A stretch of 64,000 nt of DNA from Microplitis mediator (GCF_029852145.1 NC_079969.1:24544459-24608458); one strand, 5' to 3'. Counted from the stretch's first letter, positions 1-11,931 are shown. The notes: a model not told the origin generated them from the letters alone. Translations and numbers: made by a program.

Positions 1-826
1 CGAGAATCGATTTTGTGGTTAAAAAATTCAATTATTTAGACTCTACTCCCAGTTATCAGAATCGATTCTTACTGATCGAGTCTATAATTTATTTTTAATG
101 CTGAATTAACGACCCTATTGAATGAAAAATGGCGTGAAGTAATTGTGTATTTTATTATGAAAATATTTCAAATTTAGCGCCCTCTGTGCGTTCGCGTCGT
201 TTTGTTATCTTACATTTTTTTATTTTTAATCAATCATCTAACAAATATTTTGATGACATATATAGTTAATTTCCTTTTCATTATCGCATGAAAATAGCAT
301 CTAAATAATGTACAACTCATTTTCGGAATATAGTCTGTAGTCTAGTCAACATGTGCCTTTTAGGTCAAAATTTTTTATTCGCATCGGAAAATTATGATCG
401 AGGTGTCATTCGATTCGTCATCGTATCTAGAAACTTTTTGAAAAGTTTGGAGTGGCGCTTGTAAAAATTACAAAAGTACATACTGTCGCTGAACTAGTAT
501 GTCATATTTTTCTGTACCAGTTTAGTCATCATGACATTAAAATTGTCAGATTTACTTTTTTAATAAAATATAAAATTTCTAATATTTTCATCAATTTGCA
601 TTTTATTATATTTTTAATCTCATTTTATTGATTTTATTTTTTAAGATCAAAAAATTTCTGAAATATTAATTTTTTTGAAGAAAAAAAATTTTGTTTACTC
701 AGAATCGATTAAATTTAAAAAAACCAATTCTTGAGATTGATTAATCGATTCTGAGAATCAAAATTTACTAAAAAAAAAAAAAATCGGAATCGAGAATCGA
801 TTCTTTATCTCAAGTTTCCATCCCTA
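1..826. mobile_element. hAT-like non-autonomous element, left end outside the window
   Basis: The sequence repeats the word GAATCGATTC and its variants in both orientations near 1-15, 60-75, 702-755 and 790-805. It ends at 818-826 with CCATCCCTA, the complement of a TAGGGATGG terminus typical of hAT elements. The left terminus and target duplication lie outside the window, so the superfamily call rests on one end plus the internal inverted AATCGATT motif. No transposase reading frame is visible. Bases 827-1690 beyond it show nothing I can support as a gene. Confidence 0.5.
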
Positions 827-1705
827 CTCCGAATTTTTTACAGCGCATAATTCATAAAGATGTTAAATAAATCGAATTAGTATACAGTAGACTGGCAAAA
901 GTAATTCAATCGGTTTTCGTTGGTATATAATATCCAAGTTAGTGTATATTTTATGCATTTGAAAATTAGGGGACGCTTATACGTATAATACAGTAAGTAA
1001 AAAGACAGATGTATGGGACAACATGTGTGTGTCACCTAAATTCGCGTTAAATACGCGGCAAATTGTCATGTACATATATACCGCACTGATAGATTTATTC
1101 AGTTTGTCACCAGATATCTACCTCCTCTCTTTTATTTTTAAAGATTGTATTTCTCGCGTTACACCCACATACTGTCGGGTAATAATCGGACAATGGTCGA
1201 ATAATAATATACGTCAAGGGGATCAAGAGTTGTAGTTATAGGGGTGAGCTACGTACATACATAAGACTTTGGGGACAAGGCTTGCCGCAGGCAACATGCC
1301 AATATGGGCGACTTAACTGAACTCTCTCACTCTTTACTTGTCTATTTAGTTGTTAAATGTAGGGTGATGCAAATATATACATTGTCTATTCCTTAAATCT
1401 TGTTGAGAAAACCCTTTGAATATGGATCATTTTATCATCTTTTCATTGTTCATTTAAAGTCTGTTATTTTATTTGTATTTATTTATGATTATATTTGTGT
1501 TTTTAGTTCTTACTTCTTAAACATTGATATGAAATTTTATCAGGAGTAATCATATTGTATTTTTTATTGTAAAATAATTAATACAAAAATATTGTTGTTT
1601 GCACATACGATCTTTATTTATATTTTTGATAAGCAATAGTTAGATTTTTATTCAAAAATGTCAGGTGCCCTTTTCGAATAAATCAGTGAAAAATTATTCA
1701 ATCGG
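827..1705. other. AT-rich stretch, nothing recognised
   Basis: No coding signature, RNA gene or terminal-repeat structure was found. The only ATG-started frame of note (about 70 codons at 1023-1235) has no recognisable domain and a composition like the flanking DNA. Confidence 0.5.
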
Positions 1706-2476
1706 TACTGTCTTAAGATGAATCAGTGAAAAGTGCTGCGAATCAGTGAATATTTACTGCGAATCAGTCCCAAGTATATTACTGATTGAGTCAGTGATAT
1801 ACTTGACTATTTATGCAGTGAATATTCACTGATTGGAGTAATTTTCACTGATTCGTTTTAAAAGAGTGCAGTATTTTTCACTGACTGATTTCAAGAGAAT
1901 AGAACTAATTATCAGCAAAAAATTATTCGATCAGTACTGTCTTAAAATGAATCAGTGAAAAGTAAATCACTGATTAAATCAATGATATCCTTGACCATTT
2001 ATGCAGTCAATATTAACTCATTGAAGTACTTTTCACTGATTGATTTTAAGAGAGTAGGGCTAATTATCAGTAAAAAATTATTCGATCAGTACTGTCTTAA
2101 AATGAATCAGTGAAAAGTGCTGCAAATCAGCGAATATTCACTGCGGATCAGTCCCAAGTATGTTACTGATTGAATCAGTGATATACTTGACTATTTATGC
2201 AGTGAATATTCACTGATTGGAGTAATTATCACTGATTCGTTTTAAAAGAATGCAGTATTTTTTACTGACTGATTTCAAGAGAATAGGACTAATTGTCAGC
2301 AAAAAAATATTCGATCAGTACTGTCTTAAAATGAATCAGTGAAAAGTAAATCACTGATTGAATCAATGATATCCTTGACCATTTATGCAGTCAATATTCA
2401 CTCATTGAAGTACTTTTCACTGATTAATTTTAAGAGAGTAGGGCTAATTATCAGTAAAAAATTATTAGATCAGTAC
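1706..2476. repeat. Exact 384-bp tandem duplication of two TACTSTCTTAAA-type MITEs
   Basis: TA-CTGTCTTAARATG starts occur at 1706, 2090 and (broken off after a few bases) 2474, spaced exactly 384 bp. A second start type, followed by AATCAGTGAAAAGTAAATC, lies at 1935 and 2319, also 384 bp apart. Each unit therefore contains two small elements, dense in AATCAGTGAA and its complement TTCACTGATT. The inverted ends (TACTSTCTTAAA outward, TTTAAGAGAGTA inward) match single-copy relatives at 15217-15378, 30868-31258, 40797-41100 and 61544-61675. The two tandem units are very similar, so the duplication looks younger than the dispersed copies. Confidence 0.8.
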
Positions 2477-2483
2477 TACCTTC

Positions 2484-2547
2484 ATTCCGCGCGGCCGCTA
2501 TCTTACTCTAACCTCAACGCGCCAATATAACAGCAGCCGCGCGGAAT
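2484..2547. repeat. GC-rich 12-bp inverted repeat (stem-loop) at the end of the tandem array
   Basis: ATTCCGCGCGGC at 2484-2495 is exactly complementary to GCCGCGCGGAAT at 2536-2547, with a 40-bp loop. It is an island of G+C in very AT-rich DNA and begins within 10 bp of where the 384-bp tandem array breaks off. Confidence 0.7.
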
Positions 2548-3830
2548 CCGATTTTCAACATTAAATAAAAATTATTGTTTATGGAACTAGCATTCCGGGA
2601 GTCGAGACTTTTTTCAGAAATTTCCTCCTCTTTAAAGATTTTTTTTTAGATTTTCGATATCTCTTGTAGTTATTGAGTTATTAATAAAAAATCTAAGATT
2701 CTTTATTTTGTTTATGTTTTTTGTTAATAAAAAATTGAAATTTCGATAAATAAAAGAATAAAAAACACATCGTGCTCAAAATTTGATTGCGCATCGAATG
2801 AGCTATCACTCATATTTTTGCCACAATTCTAAAGATATTTTCCAGCATATTCACACAGGATTTTCACAAAAATCTTCGTTTATATGTAACTTAGTAATTA
2901 CTATTAATGGTTAGTATTGGTAGTAACCATAATGGTCACCATGCTAGCATAGGAATCAGAACTATTTTTTTCTTTCCATGTACTGTTTTTGCCGGAGGAT
3001 ATATATTTTTTCGTACATGGGTCAAGAAAATCCTTAAGGAAAATTCATTATCAGTTATTCATTTTCAAACGAGTTAAAAATTCTCTGATAAATGCATTAT
3101 ATAGTTAAAAAAAACTTAATTTTATTTCGACAGTTTGTAACAAAATCTAAAATGAAATGTGTATTTATTTATTAATATGTTCCACATTAATTGAAATCGA
3201 CCAGAATAATAATTTTCTCAAACAACCCTCTTTTATGTGATCCCTAATAATCCAATCTTATTCACCCACTTATCCTTTCATTCCTCATTTCATCATACAT
3301 ATATATATCTCCTTGCGTCTTCAATGTCCAATCGAAAGCGCCCCTTATAGTTAAGTTTATTATTTAAAGTTGCCTACACCCACACAGTATGTCACGTGTA
3401 ATGTCACCATAAATGTCAAAAGATCGTTCAATATTATTACAACGTCCATCTACACAAGTATTTTGTAGAAAAATATATACAATAGACAATCCTTTTACTA
3501 ATATATAAATATAATCGCCGCATTTGAATAACTTTTCAAATGATTGGCGAAATCTTGTCTTTATTATTATCGATTTCTTTTTTTTCCAATCTTTCTTTTT
3601 TGTTTTCTTTTCTCTTTCATCTTTTTATATATTATCTTTTGTCGTCTGTGTGTCGGTCACCGGCTATTGTATTATTGCGGATCACCGCTTGCCACGCGAC
3701 AGCTGTTTCGATAAGATCAATATCCATAATGATTTGTAAGAGAGATATATGCCTTCCAAAGTCGTCGGTCGTACTCAATAAAAACATGAAACCCATCTCT
3801 TTAATCAATTTTTATATAAATATATATGTA
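2548..3830. other. AT-rich stretch, nothing recognised
   Basis: The open frames here (for example near 3524-3887) are low-complexity, rich in Phe, Ser and Leu from T-rich DNA, without a domain. The motif TATATTTTTTCGTACA at 3003-3018 resembles the terminus of the hairpin at 33156-33253. Confidence 0.45.
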
Positions 3831-3832
3831 TA

Positions 3833-4827
3833 CATTAGACTGTGTCAAAAAAAGTTTTTATTTTTTTTTCGATTAAACGTATCTTAAAAGTTTCTTCAAT
3901 ATAAAACAAAAATTCTCCTAAAGGTTAAGCTCAATATCTCAAAAATTGAGCTGGCGCAAAGGGGGGTCTCCTTTCCCATTTAAATAACATTGTAAACATT
4001 TTTTTTTTAATTTTTAAAATAACTACAAGAAGAAAATTTTTTTTTCAATTTTGCTTTCCACTATCTTATAGGAAATTTAATTCTCTACAAAATTGTCTAC
4101 GTCCATTTTTTTCCTAAACTCAACAGAAACGAAGTTACAGAGCGCCGAATAGGAGGAAAAAAATAATTAATGAATTAATAACAGAAAAAAAATTATTAGT
4201 TTAACTTATCAATTAATTAACTCAATATACTTCATTCTTCATCACAAATTTTTGAATTCAACATTATTTCGAATTAATAACAAAACTAAATTTACAATAA
4301 AACAGAAATTAATTATAAATAAAACAGAAATTAATTATAATTATAATTAATTTCTGTTTTATTGTAAATTTAGTTTTGTTATTAATTCGAAATAATGTTG
4401 AATTCAAAAATTTGTGATGAAGAATGAAGTATATTGAGTTAATTAATTGATAAGTTAAACTAATAATTTTTTTTCTGTTATTAATTCATTAATTATTTTT
4501 TTCCTCCTATTCGGCCCTCTGTAACTTCGTTTCTGTTGAGTTTAAAAAAAAAATGAACGTAGACAATTTTGTAGAGAATTAAATTTCCTATAAGATAGTG
4601 GAAAGCAAAATTGAAAAAAAAATTTTCTTCTTGTAGTTATTTTAAAAATTAAAAAAAAAATGTTTACAATGTTATTTAAATGGGAAAGGAGACCCCCCTT
4701 TGCGCCAGCTCAATTTTTGAGATATTGAGCTTAACCTTTAGGAGAATTTTTTTTTTTATATTGAAGAATCTTTTAAGACACATTTAATTGAACCAAAAAA
4801 ATAAAAACGTATTTTGACACAGTCTAG
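3833..4827. mobile_element. 1-kb palindromic fold-back element with TA flanks
   Basis: Two arms of nearly 500 bp are inverted copies of each other with few mismatches and meet near 4330, where a 22-bp piece (AATAAAACAGAAATTAATTA and two more bases) is duplicated. The left end reads TA-CATTAGACTGTGTC and the right end, read inward, TA-CTAGACTGTGTC; TA dinucleotides flank at 3831-3832 and 4828-4829. No transposase frame exists. The terminus and the internal piece CCCATTTAAATAACAT link it to the palindromes at 31383-32212 and 36962-38272. It most resembles a Tc1/mariner-mobilised fold-back MITE, judged from the TA target. Confidence 0.85.
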
Positions 4828-4829
4828 TA

Positions 4830-5771
4830 TACATACGCTACATACATATGCTAATAACGTTGTCAGAAAAATTAATATATAAATAAAACAATAATGTATT
4901 TTTAAAATGAAAACATGAAAACATAATTAAACTGTATTTAGTATAATATTTAAAATCTCTTATGGAATCCGGAATAAATATATAAATGTTATTATTGTAT
5001 GGGAGATTTGTAGTGGTTGAGACAGCAAAAGAAAAGGGATAGCCCTTGAGCGATTTGGAACAAGCCACGCAGTTATGAAGCCGGCTGTGGCAATAGACTC
5101 AAGTATTTTCATAGGCCGTTTTTCTGACGCGCTATATATGTAAAAGAATCGTGTGATATGTTGATGGGGCTAAAATAAATAAATAGTGTTTCATATATCT
5201 CTAACTGCTATTTCATCAGTAACTGATGATTATAGACGATGATATATTGACAATCTTTAAATTTAAACAAAAATACTTGATTTTTTTTTTGTCAATATCA
5301 CGGTGATTTTTTTTTTGACACTCATAAGAAGAGGGTATAAAAGTGTAGTGTTGTACCCCAATTTTAGGCTTAGCCAACCGCATAAGCAACTCACGCCAAC
5401 CTACAAAAGGGTTTTTATCCCCTGGAGAACGCATATACAACCATTAGAATATATGATAGAGAGAATGAGAAACAAGCATCCTCTTAATAGACTATTCAAC
5501 AAATGCTCTTTGCCAACGGATATATGTCATTTTGAATGTAGTGTGAATTAATAAATTAAAATTTCATATATTGTCAATCCAGGATAGTCGTATTGATAAT
5601 ACATAATATATATTTGTCAAATATGCATTCTCTATAAATAGACAATTAGAATCCTTTTGATTCAAAATTAAATCTTAGTAATTATTTTATAATTATATTA
5701 ATAAATTGATAAAATATGAAACCATCTACTGCAGTATAAAAAAGTAAAATATTATATTTTTTAATTTATAA
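4830..5771. other. AT-rich stretch, nothing recognised
   Basis: Overlapping frames on both strands at 5216-5551 have no domain and shadow one another. No repeat boundary was found. Confidence 0.4.
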
Positions 5772-7308
5772 AGGGAAAGGTGGGGCAAAGCGGGGTACTT
5801 AAGAAAATACTAAGGTTTCGAGGACTCAAATACGCTAAATCTTTTTCTTTTTAATGATATTAAAAGTAAATAAAAAAAAATTTCAGTTGCCGTTGAAACA
5901 AAAAAATTTTTACTTTTGCGGGCAAAATGGGGTAGGGCAGAGCGGGACTAGTTGATCACTTTTTGGTTTGATCTTCCATAAATTTAAGACGATGCATCGG
6001 ATTTAATCAATTCATGTGCTGTAAGGTTTGTAATTTAGTCATCTTCAAATGGTCTAGCGACTCAAAAACGATCCGAGTGTAAATTTACAAGTTATTCCCA
6101 GAAATGAGCGAGCGCTCCAATTTGCTCAACGCGCCCCACTAGTGGAGCTAGTTGAGCATAGTACGGGGCTAGTTGTGCAATGGCTAAAATAAACGAAATG
6201 ACTCTATAAAATCATATTAATATAACATAAAATTGTAATTAACAAGCAAATATTTATTTATTATGATTGTTGCATACTTATATTATTATTATGACTTTGA
6301 TATTTAAAATTAAATCAAACAAAATTAAAAGTTCCCAATTATCTTTGGATTATTATTACACTTTTTGTATTTAAAATTATATATTTAATAATAATTATTA
6401 AGTGAATAAATATCAAATTAAGGTAGTGACTAATTACGAGACCAAAAGTATTGCTAGATGATTAATAATCCCAAATTATTAAATCTTTTTTGTCACTATC
6501 ACAATTGCATTTTTACAAACATATAGGTTAGATCGACGCTCGGCACACATTTAATGCATTGAGCGCGCCATGCTTAACTAGCCCCAAATGAGGCAACAAA
6601 GTAAAAGATCAATTATAGAAAAATGATAAAAGTTAAAAATAAATAACCACATATAATCGAAAGAGCAATAATTAAATTATCTTTGAATACTTACGTGATC
6701 AAGAAAAAGTATTTTTATACGAGTATAGGAGAAAAATTCTGAAGACCTGTTTTTTTTTTTGACGCAAAAAAAACAAAGCTTTCTGTTAATTAGTCTGAGC
6801 ACCGGATGGTAATTGATAATCATGCAATGTGTTCTTCTCCTGTAACCCTTTCTTTTCACGATTTAAACTTTTGTTGTAAGTTGTTTAATTTTCGAGATAT
6901 CTCAATTGCACAACTTGCCCCTATGATCAACTAGCCCCGCCCTGTCCTACTCCCTTAAAAAGGTGAAAAAAAAAATGTCTGCATATTAAATAAAATTGAT
7001 TAAATTAAATTCTTTTGTAAGTAATTTACATAAAGAAAAATTACATTTTACACAATTATTGGATGCAAAGAAAGAAAAAAAAAATTTTATTGGTTTTTAT
7101 CATAAAACAAAAGCCATCAACATTTTTCGACTGACACTCGATTTTTGAAAATGCTCAACAAAAAATATTCAAAATAATGCTCAATTATATTTACAAAAGT
7201 GATTTTGGAATGTTTAAAAAACATTTGAAAAATATAATTTTTTTTTATAAAATTTTGGGGGTACTCCGTTTTGCCTACCCTACCCCCTTTTGCCGCCCCC
7301 CCTCCCCT
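5772..7308. mobile_element. Nested GGGGCAAAGCGGGG-type elements
   Basis: The left end is AGGGAAAGGTGGGGCAAAG and the right end, read inward, AGGGGAGGGGGGGCGGCAAA, followed on both sides by a GGGGTACTT / GGAGTACCCC block. Inside lies a second inverted pair: GTAGGGCAGAGCGGGACTAG from 5932 and its counterpart ending at 6950. The inner element carries many copies of GGGGCTAGTTG or its complement (about 5947, 6132, 6168, 6573, 6927). Inner and outer ends resemble each other, so this may be an insertion of one family member into a relative. No transposase is present. Confidence 0.65.
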
Positions 7309-8608
7309 ATATATTGTAGTGATGAGTGGAGTGAAATTTAAAGAAAAAAAATTCTTGGTCAGTTTTTAATCTGCTATAGAAAAGTCTACCACGCCCAGCC
7401 TTTAACTTGACAATAGACCACTGTCTCGGAACAAAGCTAAACACCCAAAATATTGGTGCAAATCCTGGTATTCAGTTTTACGTCTATTTTTCCCCGTACT
7501 CTGGGATCACATTAAACATCTACAAATCTAATCTCATCGCTAATCCTGTTACTCAGCCAAACGGTCACGATTTAGTTTTAAAATCGCGTCAAGAGGAGGC
7601 GTTACTTCAAGTTGAATATTTCCGGCGCGAGAATATTAAATTCACGGTGATATATATAAATAACGATGATGAAAAGTACTAATGGTTACTGTAAGGAAGA
7701 GAGGAAATAAGGAATTCAATATAAAAGCTAAAGTGTATATGTATATTTATATATAAATCTTTCGCGTTTGCTCTACAAAAGGCGAAATGTCGTTCAAGTT
7801 TTCCTACACCACCATCTAAGTTCTTGGGGACTTCGATAGATGGCTTGGATTTTTTTTGACCCACATGACAAAAGAAACTTCCTGATGACGATTTCATTGA
7901 ATAGGCCTCCCCTGGTGTCTGTTAAGAGTGGCATAATGAGTTTATGCTTCATTTAACTCATGTTAAGAAGAGGAGAGAGGTGTAAACATTATTGCTACCC
8001 TGCTGTGTGGATCTTTACAGCACGAGTAGAGATGTAGAGTGGCCCCTACTTGAATGACAGCTATTTTGATTTCTTCAAGGATTTCTTAAACATCAACGGA
8101 TAAAAAGAAACGGAAACATCGAAATAGTCAAAATTTTTATAACAATGTCTTGGATGAATTCAAAAAAGAGCTATTGATATGTCAAAATACCAGAATTAGT
8201 TTCAATTGACTATTTATTGACTAAACACGTGTAATGAATTCAAATTACCATTTTCATTGAGTAATCAATTAGTGGTTTAAAGAATTTTCTTATAATTAGT
8301 GGACCGAATAAATTTAATTCTTGTGCATTAGTAATTTTCATAAGAGCAAACAAGGAAATAATTTTCCTGTCTAAAGTTATTTTTTAACGCCTAAAATAAA
8401 GTATACTCCGTGGGATAAATAAGTTTATTGAATAAAGACTTTTTCACATATATATTACGGCATCGAAAGGTAAGAAACTGAATCAAATGCGACAATCGGA
8501 AATAAAATACAAGCGGAAAATATGAATTTGCTAGGAATCCAAACTTTCTACGCGGATATAGTGAAAAATAATATGATATCATACATATGGTTGTCATGTT
8601 TTTAATTA
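7309..8608. other. AT-rich stretch, nothing firm
   Basis: A 91-codon frame at 7407-7682 starts with an ATG and is more mixed in composition than most frames here, but it shows no domain and has no supporting promoter or splice context. Otherwise nothing recognisable. Confidence 0.4.
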
Positions 8609-8610
8609 AA

Positions 8611-8818
8611 GGGCGACCGTCTCTTTTTTCTCATGCAATAATTTCTTGCGACAAAATTTCTCAGCAATAATTTCTCAAGGCATAATTTCTCCTTGAAATT
8701 ACACACAAATATGGTGAAAAAAGAAATTTTTGTGTTGGATCAATTTTTGTTTGAGTAATTTTTGCATGAGAAATTATTCCGGATTTATGAAGGCCTAGGG
8801 AGCCTTTTTAAAGTAGTC
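8611..8818. mobile_element. AATTTCTC-rich MITE-like repeat (relative of 35266-36355)
   Basis: It opens with GGGCGACCGTCTCTTTTTTC and then carries the run CTCAGCAATAATTTCTC plus further ATAATTTCTC words. The same order of words occurs at 35266-35316 and 36217-36260, where a hAT-like element splits it. The copy here serves as the uninterrupted reference. Confidence 0.6.
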
Positions 8819-8855
8819 CATTATTGAGTAATTTGAAAATAAAGATTTTTTCGAG

Positions 8856-8867
8856 AAAAAAAAAAAA
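8856..8867 (-). terminator. Pol III poly-T terminator of the 5S gene
   Basis: Twelve T residues on the minus strand, five bases after the 3' end of the 5S rRNA; Pol III needs about four or more. Confidence 0.75.
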
Positions 8868-8872
8868 GGAAT

Positions 8873-8992
8873 GCCAACAGCACGTGGTGTTCCCAAGCGG
8901 TCACCCATCCAAGTACTAACCACGCTCAATGCTGCTTAACTTCAGTGATCAGACGAGAACTGGTGCTGTATCAGCATGATATGGCCGTTGAC
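8873..8992 (-). rRNA. 5S ribosomal RNA
   Basis: The minus strand from 8992 to 8873 matches eukaryotic 5S rRNA along its whole length: GTCAACGGCCAT at the start, the internal control region with AAGTTAAGCAGC, TACTTGGATGGGTGACC and GCTTGGGAACACC, and GTGCTGTTGGC at the end. It is 120 nt, the usual size. Many differences from the familiar insect sequence are paired: helix II is ATGCTG with CAGCAT (commonly ACGCTG with CAGCGT), and helix III has CAG with CTG (commonly CGG with CCG). That argues for a working lineage-specific gene rather than a decaying copy. A run of twelve T follows, a good Pol III terminator. It is a single copy here, not a tandem array. Confidence 0.88.
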
Positions 8993-9149
8993 AATTTTAC
9001 TTCAGTTTAATTTACTATTTAAATTATTGTTTACAGGCATAATGATAATCTTCAATATTCAATAATTTATTAATTTAATTATCGAAGTTATCATGATACA
9101 CGGTAATAAAACTAATTGAAATTACCCTATAATAATGGTTACATGGCTA

Positions 9150-9735
9150 AATATCACATTTATAATATCACACGACAAAATATCACAGTCATAATATCAC
9201 CAGCCTGTACATTGAGATAGCATTACGTAAAAATATCACATGATATTATTTCGTGTGATATTATGGCTGTGATATTCAGTCGTGACACGGTTACTACAGT
9301 CCTCAATACCCTGTTTTTAATAACCATTACAATAAAAACTAGTCGAAAATAACCTGATACAAAAATGACTATTTACAAAAATAACTTAATACAAAAATAA
9401 CCAGTCACAATAATATCCTTGTAATTAATATCTAAGTATAAAAATAACCAGATACAGTACTAACCTGGTAATTAAAACTTATTGCCACCATTTCATATTA
9501 ATTTTTTTCATTTATTTATTCATGTCAGATTTATATCACATCGATTAGATATTAATTAATGCATGCAGATATTGTTAACTAGATATTTTAGTATATAGTT
9601 TTTATTTTTATGGTTATTTTTGTATTTAGTAATTTTTGTATCAGGTTATTTTTGTCATTAGATATTTTAGTTTTATGGTATTTTAGCATAGTTATTTTTG
9701 TATGAGAAATTTTTTTTGTGATATTTTGAGCGGAT
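9150..9735. mobile_element. ATATCAC / AAAAATAACC motif-rich inverted-repeat element
   Basis: Two layers of inverted repetition are visible. At 9171-9200 versus 9255-9290 the words AATATCACA and ATCACAGYCATAATATCAC pair with their complements. At 9340-9465 versus 9607-9700 the word AAAAATAACC recurs in one orientation on the left and as GGTTATTTTT on the right. Clear outer termini and target duplications were not found. Confidence 0.5.
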
Positions 9736-10779
9736 ACCCATGACACCATAATAATGATTTGTTAAATTTTCAAAAATTCATTATTAAAAGAAAATTGTCG
9801 GGACACGAAGGAATTATTCTTGTTTGAAATGATAGTGTCATAGTAAAGCCGGACCATGTTGGCCACCTTCAGGAATTGCAATAAACACATTCAAAAATTT
9901 CTAATATGACCATAGTAATATAGACAACGATTATATCACAAATTACTGTAACCATTGTAAATTTTATTATGGCCATCGTAATTGTTGCATGTGTTTATAC
10001 TTGTGCATGTGTTATATACATATATGAACAACTATAACACATGATAATTTTTGAAATAACTTAAAAAATTTAATTAAAAACTACTCATCAAAATTCTTAC
10101 TTATTTGGATTGAAAAAGCTATTTACATGTGTATTTCAGAAAAATAAAATAATTCTACGGAATTATTCCTAATAGATGCAGCATCAAAAACTTATTTGTA
10201 AATTTAAAGTAATAATTCTATTTATTGAAGTTTAATTCTTCATTATAAACATTTACATCAAAAGTTTGCAAATGTTATATAATTCATGATTACAGCTTCG
10301 ACATCAGCGCTGTATAGTTAAGAGGAAATCGATGAAGCTAGACATTGTTGAAGAAGAAAGTATGATGCTTATAGAAACATATACGATATTGAGTTTAAAG
10401 CGCTCCCTCGAGAGCACGAGCTTTGAAGTTAATGGACTCTCTTTAACACGGGTGCTTCTTTGGTCTATACTCTCGCTGTTATGTCTGTTCCTTGCAACAC
10501 ACCAACACACACACACAATATTTACTCCAATATATCTTCTTTTTTTTCTTACTCTCTTCTTTTACTATCAACCCGCCGCATCCCTTTCTGCTAAAGTTGT
10601 TTACTTAAATACACTTTTGATTCTAAATCGAAGCCATGTTGCTTATTTTTACAAACTATTTTATTCTTGTAGCAGATGATTCAGATTTTCGTAAATATTC
10701 AGAAAAGATAAAACAGAATAATAGTAAACTAATTTTATACGGGTAAGTACTCTAGACATTAAGCCGTACTTGTACAGAG
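9736..10779. other. AT-rich stretch, nothing recognised
   Basis: Frames on both strands near 10304-10679 overlap each other and lack domains. No repeat ends found. Confidence 0.4.
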
Positions 10780-10795
10780 AGAAAAAAATCTGAAA

Positions 10796-10960
10796 AACGG
10801 TTGACCCTGCGGGTAAACCCCAAAACTTCCCGTTGTTTTCGAACTCAAGGAGCTGAGTCTAGATTTTCTATAAAATTTCTACAGATTTTCTTAGACGGCG
10901 ATCCTGACCGAAATTAAGGTGTTCGTTGGATGTTTTGAAGCCTCGGGGGTATCAGACAAG
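10796..10960 (-). repeat. Fragment of the GAGCTC / GGGTCAACCG repeat family
   Basis: Read on the minus strand it contains the block GCGGGAAGTTTTGGGG-...-GCAGGGTCAACCG seen at 25155-25195, 47537-47583 and 48390-48440, preceded by AGCTCCTTGAG. It is a fourth, inverted copy of the distal end of the repeat at 46380-48480. Confidence 0.6.
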
Positions 10961-11153
10961 TCTTCTGGAAAAATGCTAGCACGTAGTAGCGAATGAAAAA
11001 AAAATTCTCTTAGAGCTTTAATTTGAGTTAGTTAACATAAATTTTTAAATTAAAAAAGTCATGTTGAAGTTAAAAAAGTAAGTTTAAGGCCAAAATCAAG
11101 TTAACTGACTCAAATGCGCCAAAAAATTATAACAGTCAAAATTAAGTTAATTA

Positions 11154-11490
11154 CCCATATAAAAAAAAAGAATCGGCCCATTACTGGGTCGTGAATGGCT
11201 GCCAATTTTCAAGCATCGGCCGAAGATCGGCTAAATATCGGATGATAACGGTACGCCAAGCATTGGCCAATCGTGGCAATCAATCATCGGCCAAAGCTTG
11301 GTATCGAGAGCACTCGATCAAACCGTTGGCCATCTAACGGCGGTTAATTGTGCACCGTTTTTATAAGCAAAAAGACGGCTGCCAATGACTGACCATGCAC
11401 AGGCCAGTATAGTTAGCCATTTATTGGCCAATCATTGCAAACCAGGCATCGGCCGATCTATGGGAAAATTTCGAAGCTCGGCGACTTTGT
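11154..11490 (+). mobile_element. TTGGCC/TCGGCC MITE, copy 1
   Basis: Bounded by CCCATATAAA and TTTGTATGGG, a 6-7 bp terminal inverted repeat. The interior is unusually GC-rich and built from TTGGCCAAT, ATCGGCCGA and TTGGCAG words. Copies 2 (24317-24669, opposite orientation) and 3 (54020-54187, truncated, same orientation as copy 2) share nearly all internal blocks, including CCATTACTGGGTCGTGAATG. Noncoding. Confidence 0.75.
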
Positions 11491-11931
11491 ATGGGTAATT
11501 CAAAAGCAAGTCAAATATGTCAAAAAAGTCAATATAATTGTTTTAATGAGTGTTCTTAAGTAGGGTAACCGTATCTTTGTTCTTATGATACGTTATTTGA
11601 AGGTTCAAGATACATTGGATAGTCATTCTGACAATATTTTTCTCTCCGTGTACTTATCCTTAAAATATATGATGATATTTATAATGGAGAAAAATCCCAG
11701 TCTTACAAAATTATAAACAAACATCTATATTGATGGTTTTGATAAAAATAACATATAAAGTGCACACTAGAGTTTGTTTAGGTTTACACTTTCAAAAATG
11801 TATGTATATATAAATACATATTTATTGTTCTGCACAGAATATACCAACCCTTGGAATGCACAAATTATCCAAAAGTGTTTGGAAAAATGGTGTAAGCATT
11901 ATTGAATGAAATCATAAAGTTTTGGGTTACA
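11491..11931. other. AT-rich stretch, nothing recognised
   Basis: No gene or repeat boundary visible between the TTGGCC MITE and the GTAGTAA element. Confidence 0.4.

Noticed and set aside
3524..3887. Two overlapping 71- and 115-codon frames
   Set aside because: Phe/Ser/Leu-rich translation of T-rich DNA in two phases at once.
9178..9200. TATCACAGTCATAATATCAC resembling a miR-2-like seed
   Set aside because: The word recurs in both orientations within an inverted-repeat element and the similarity is limited to a few bases.
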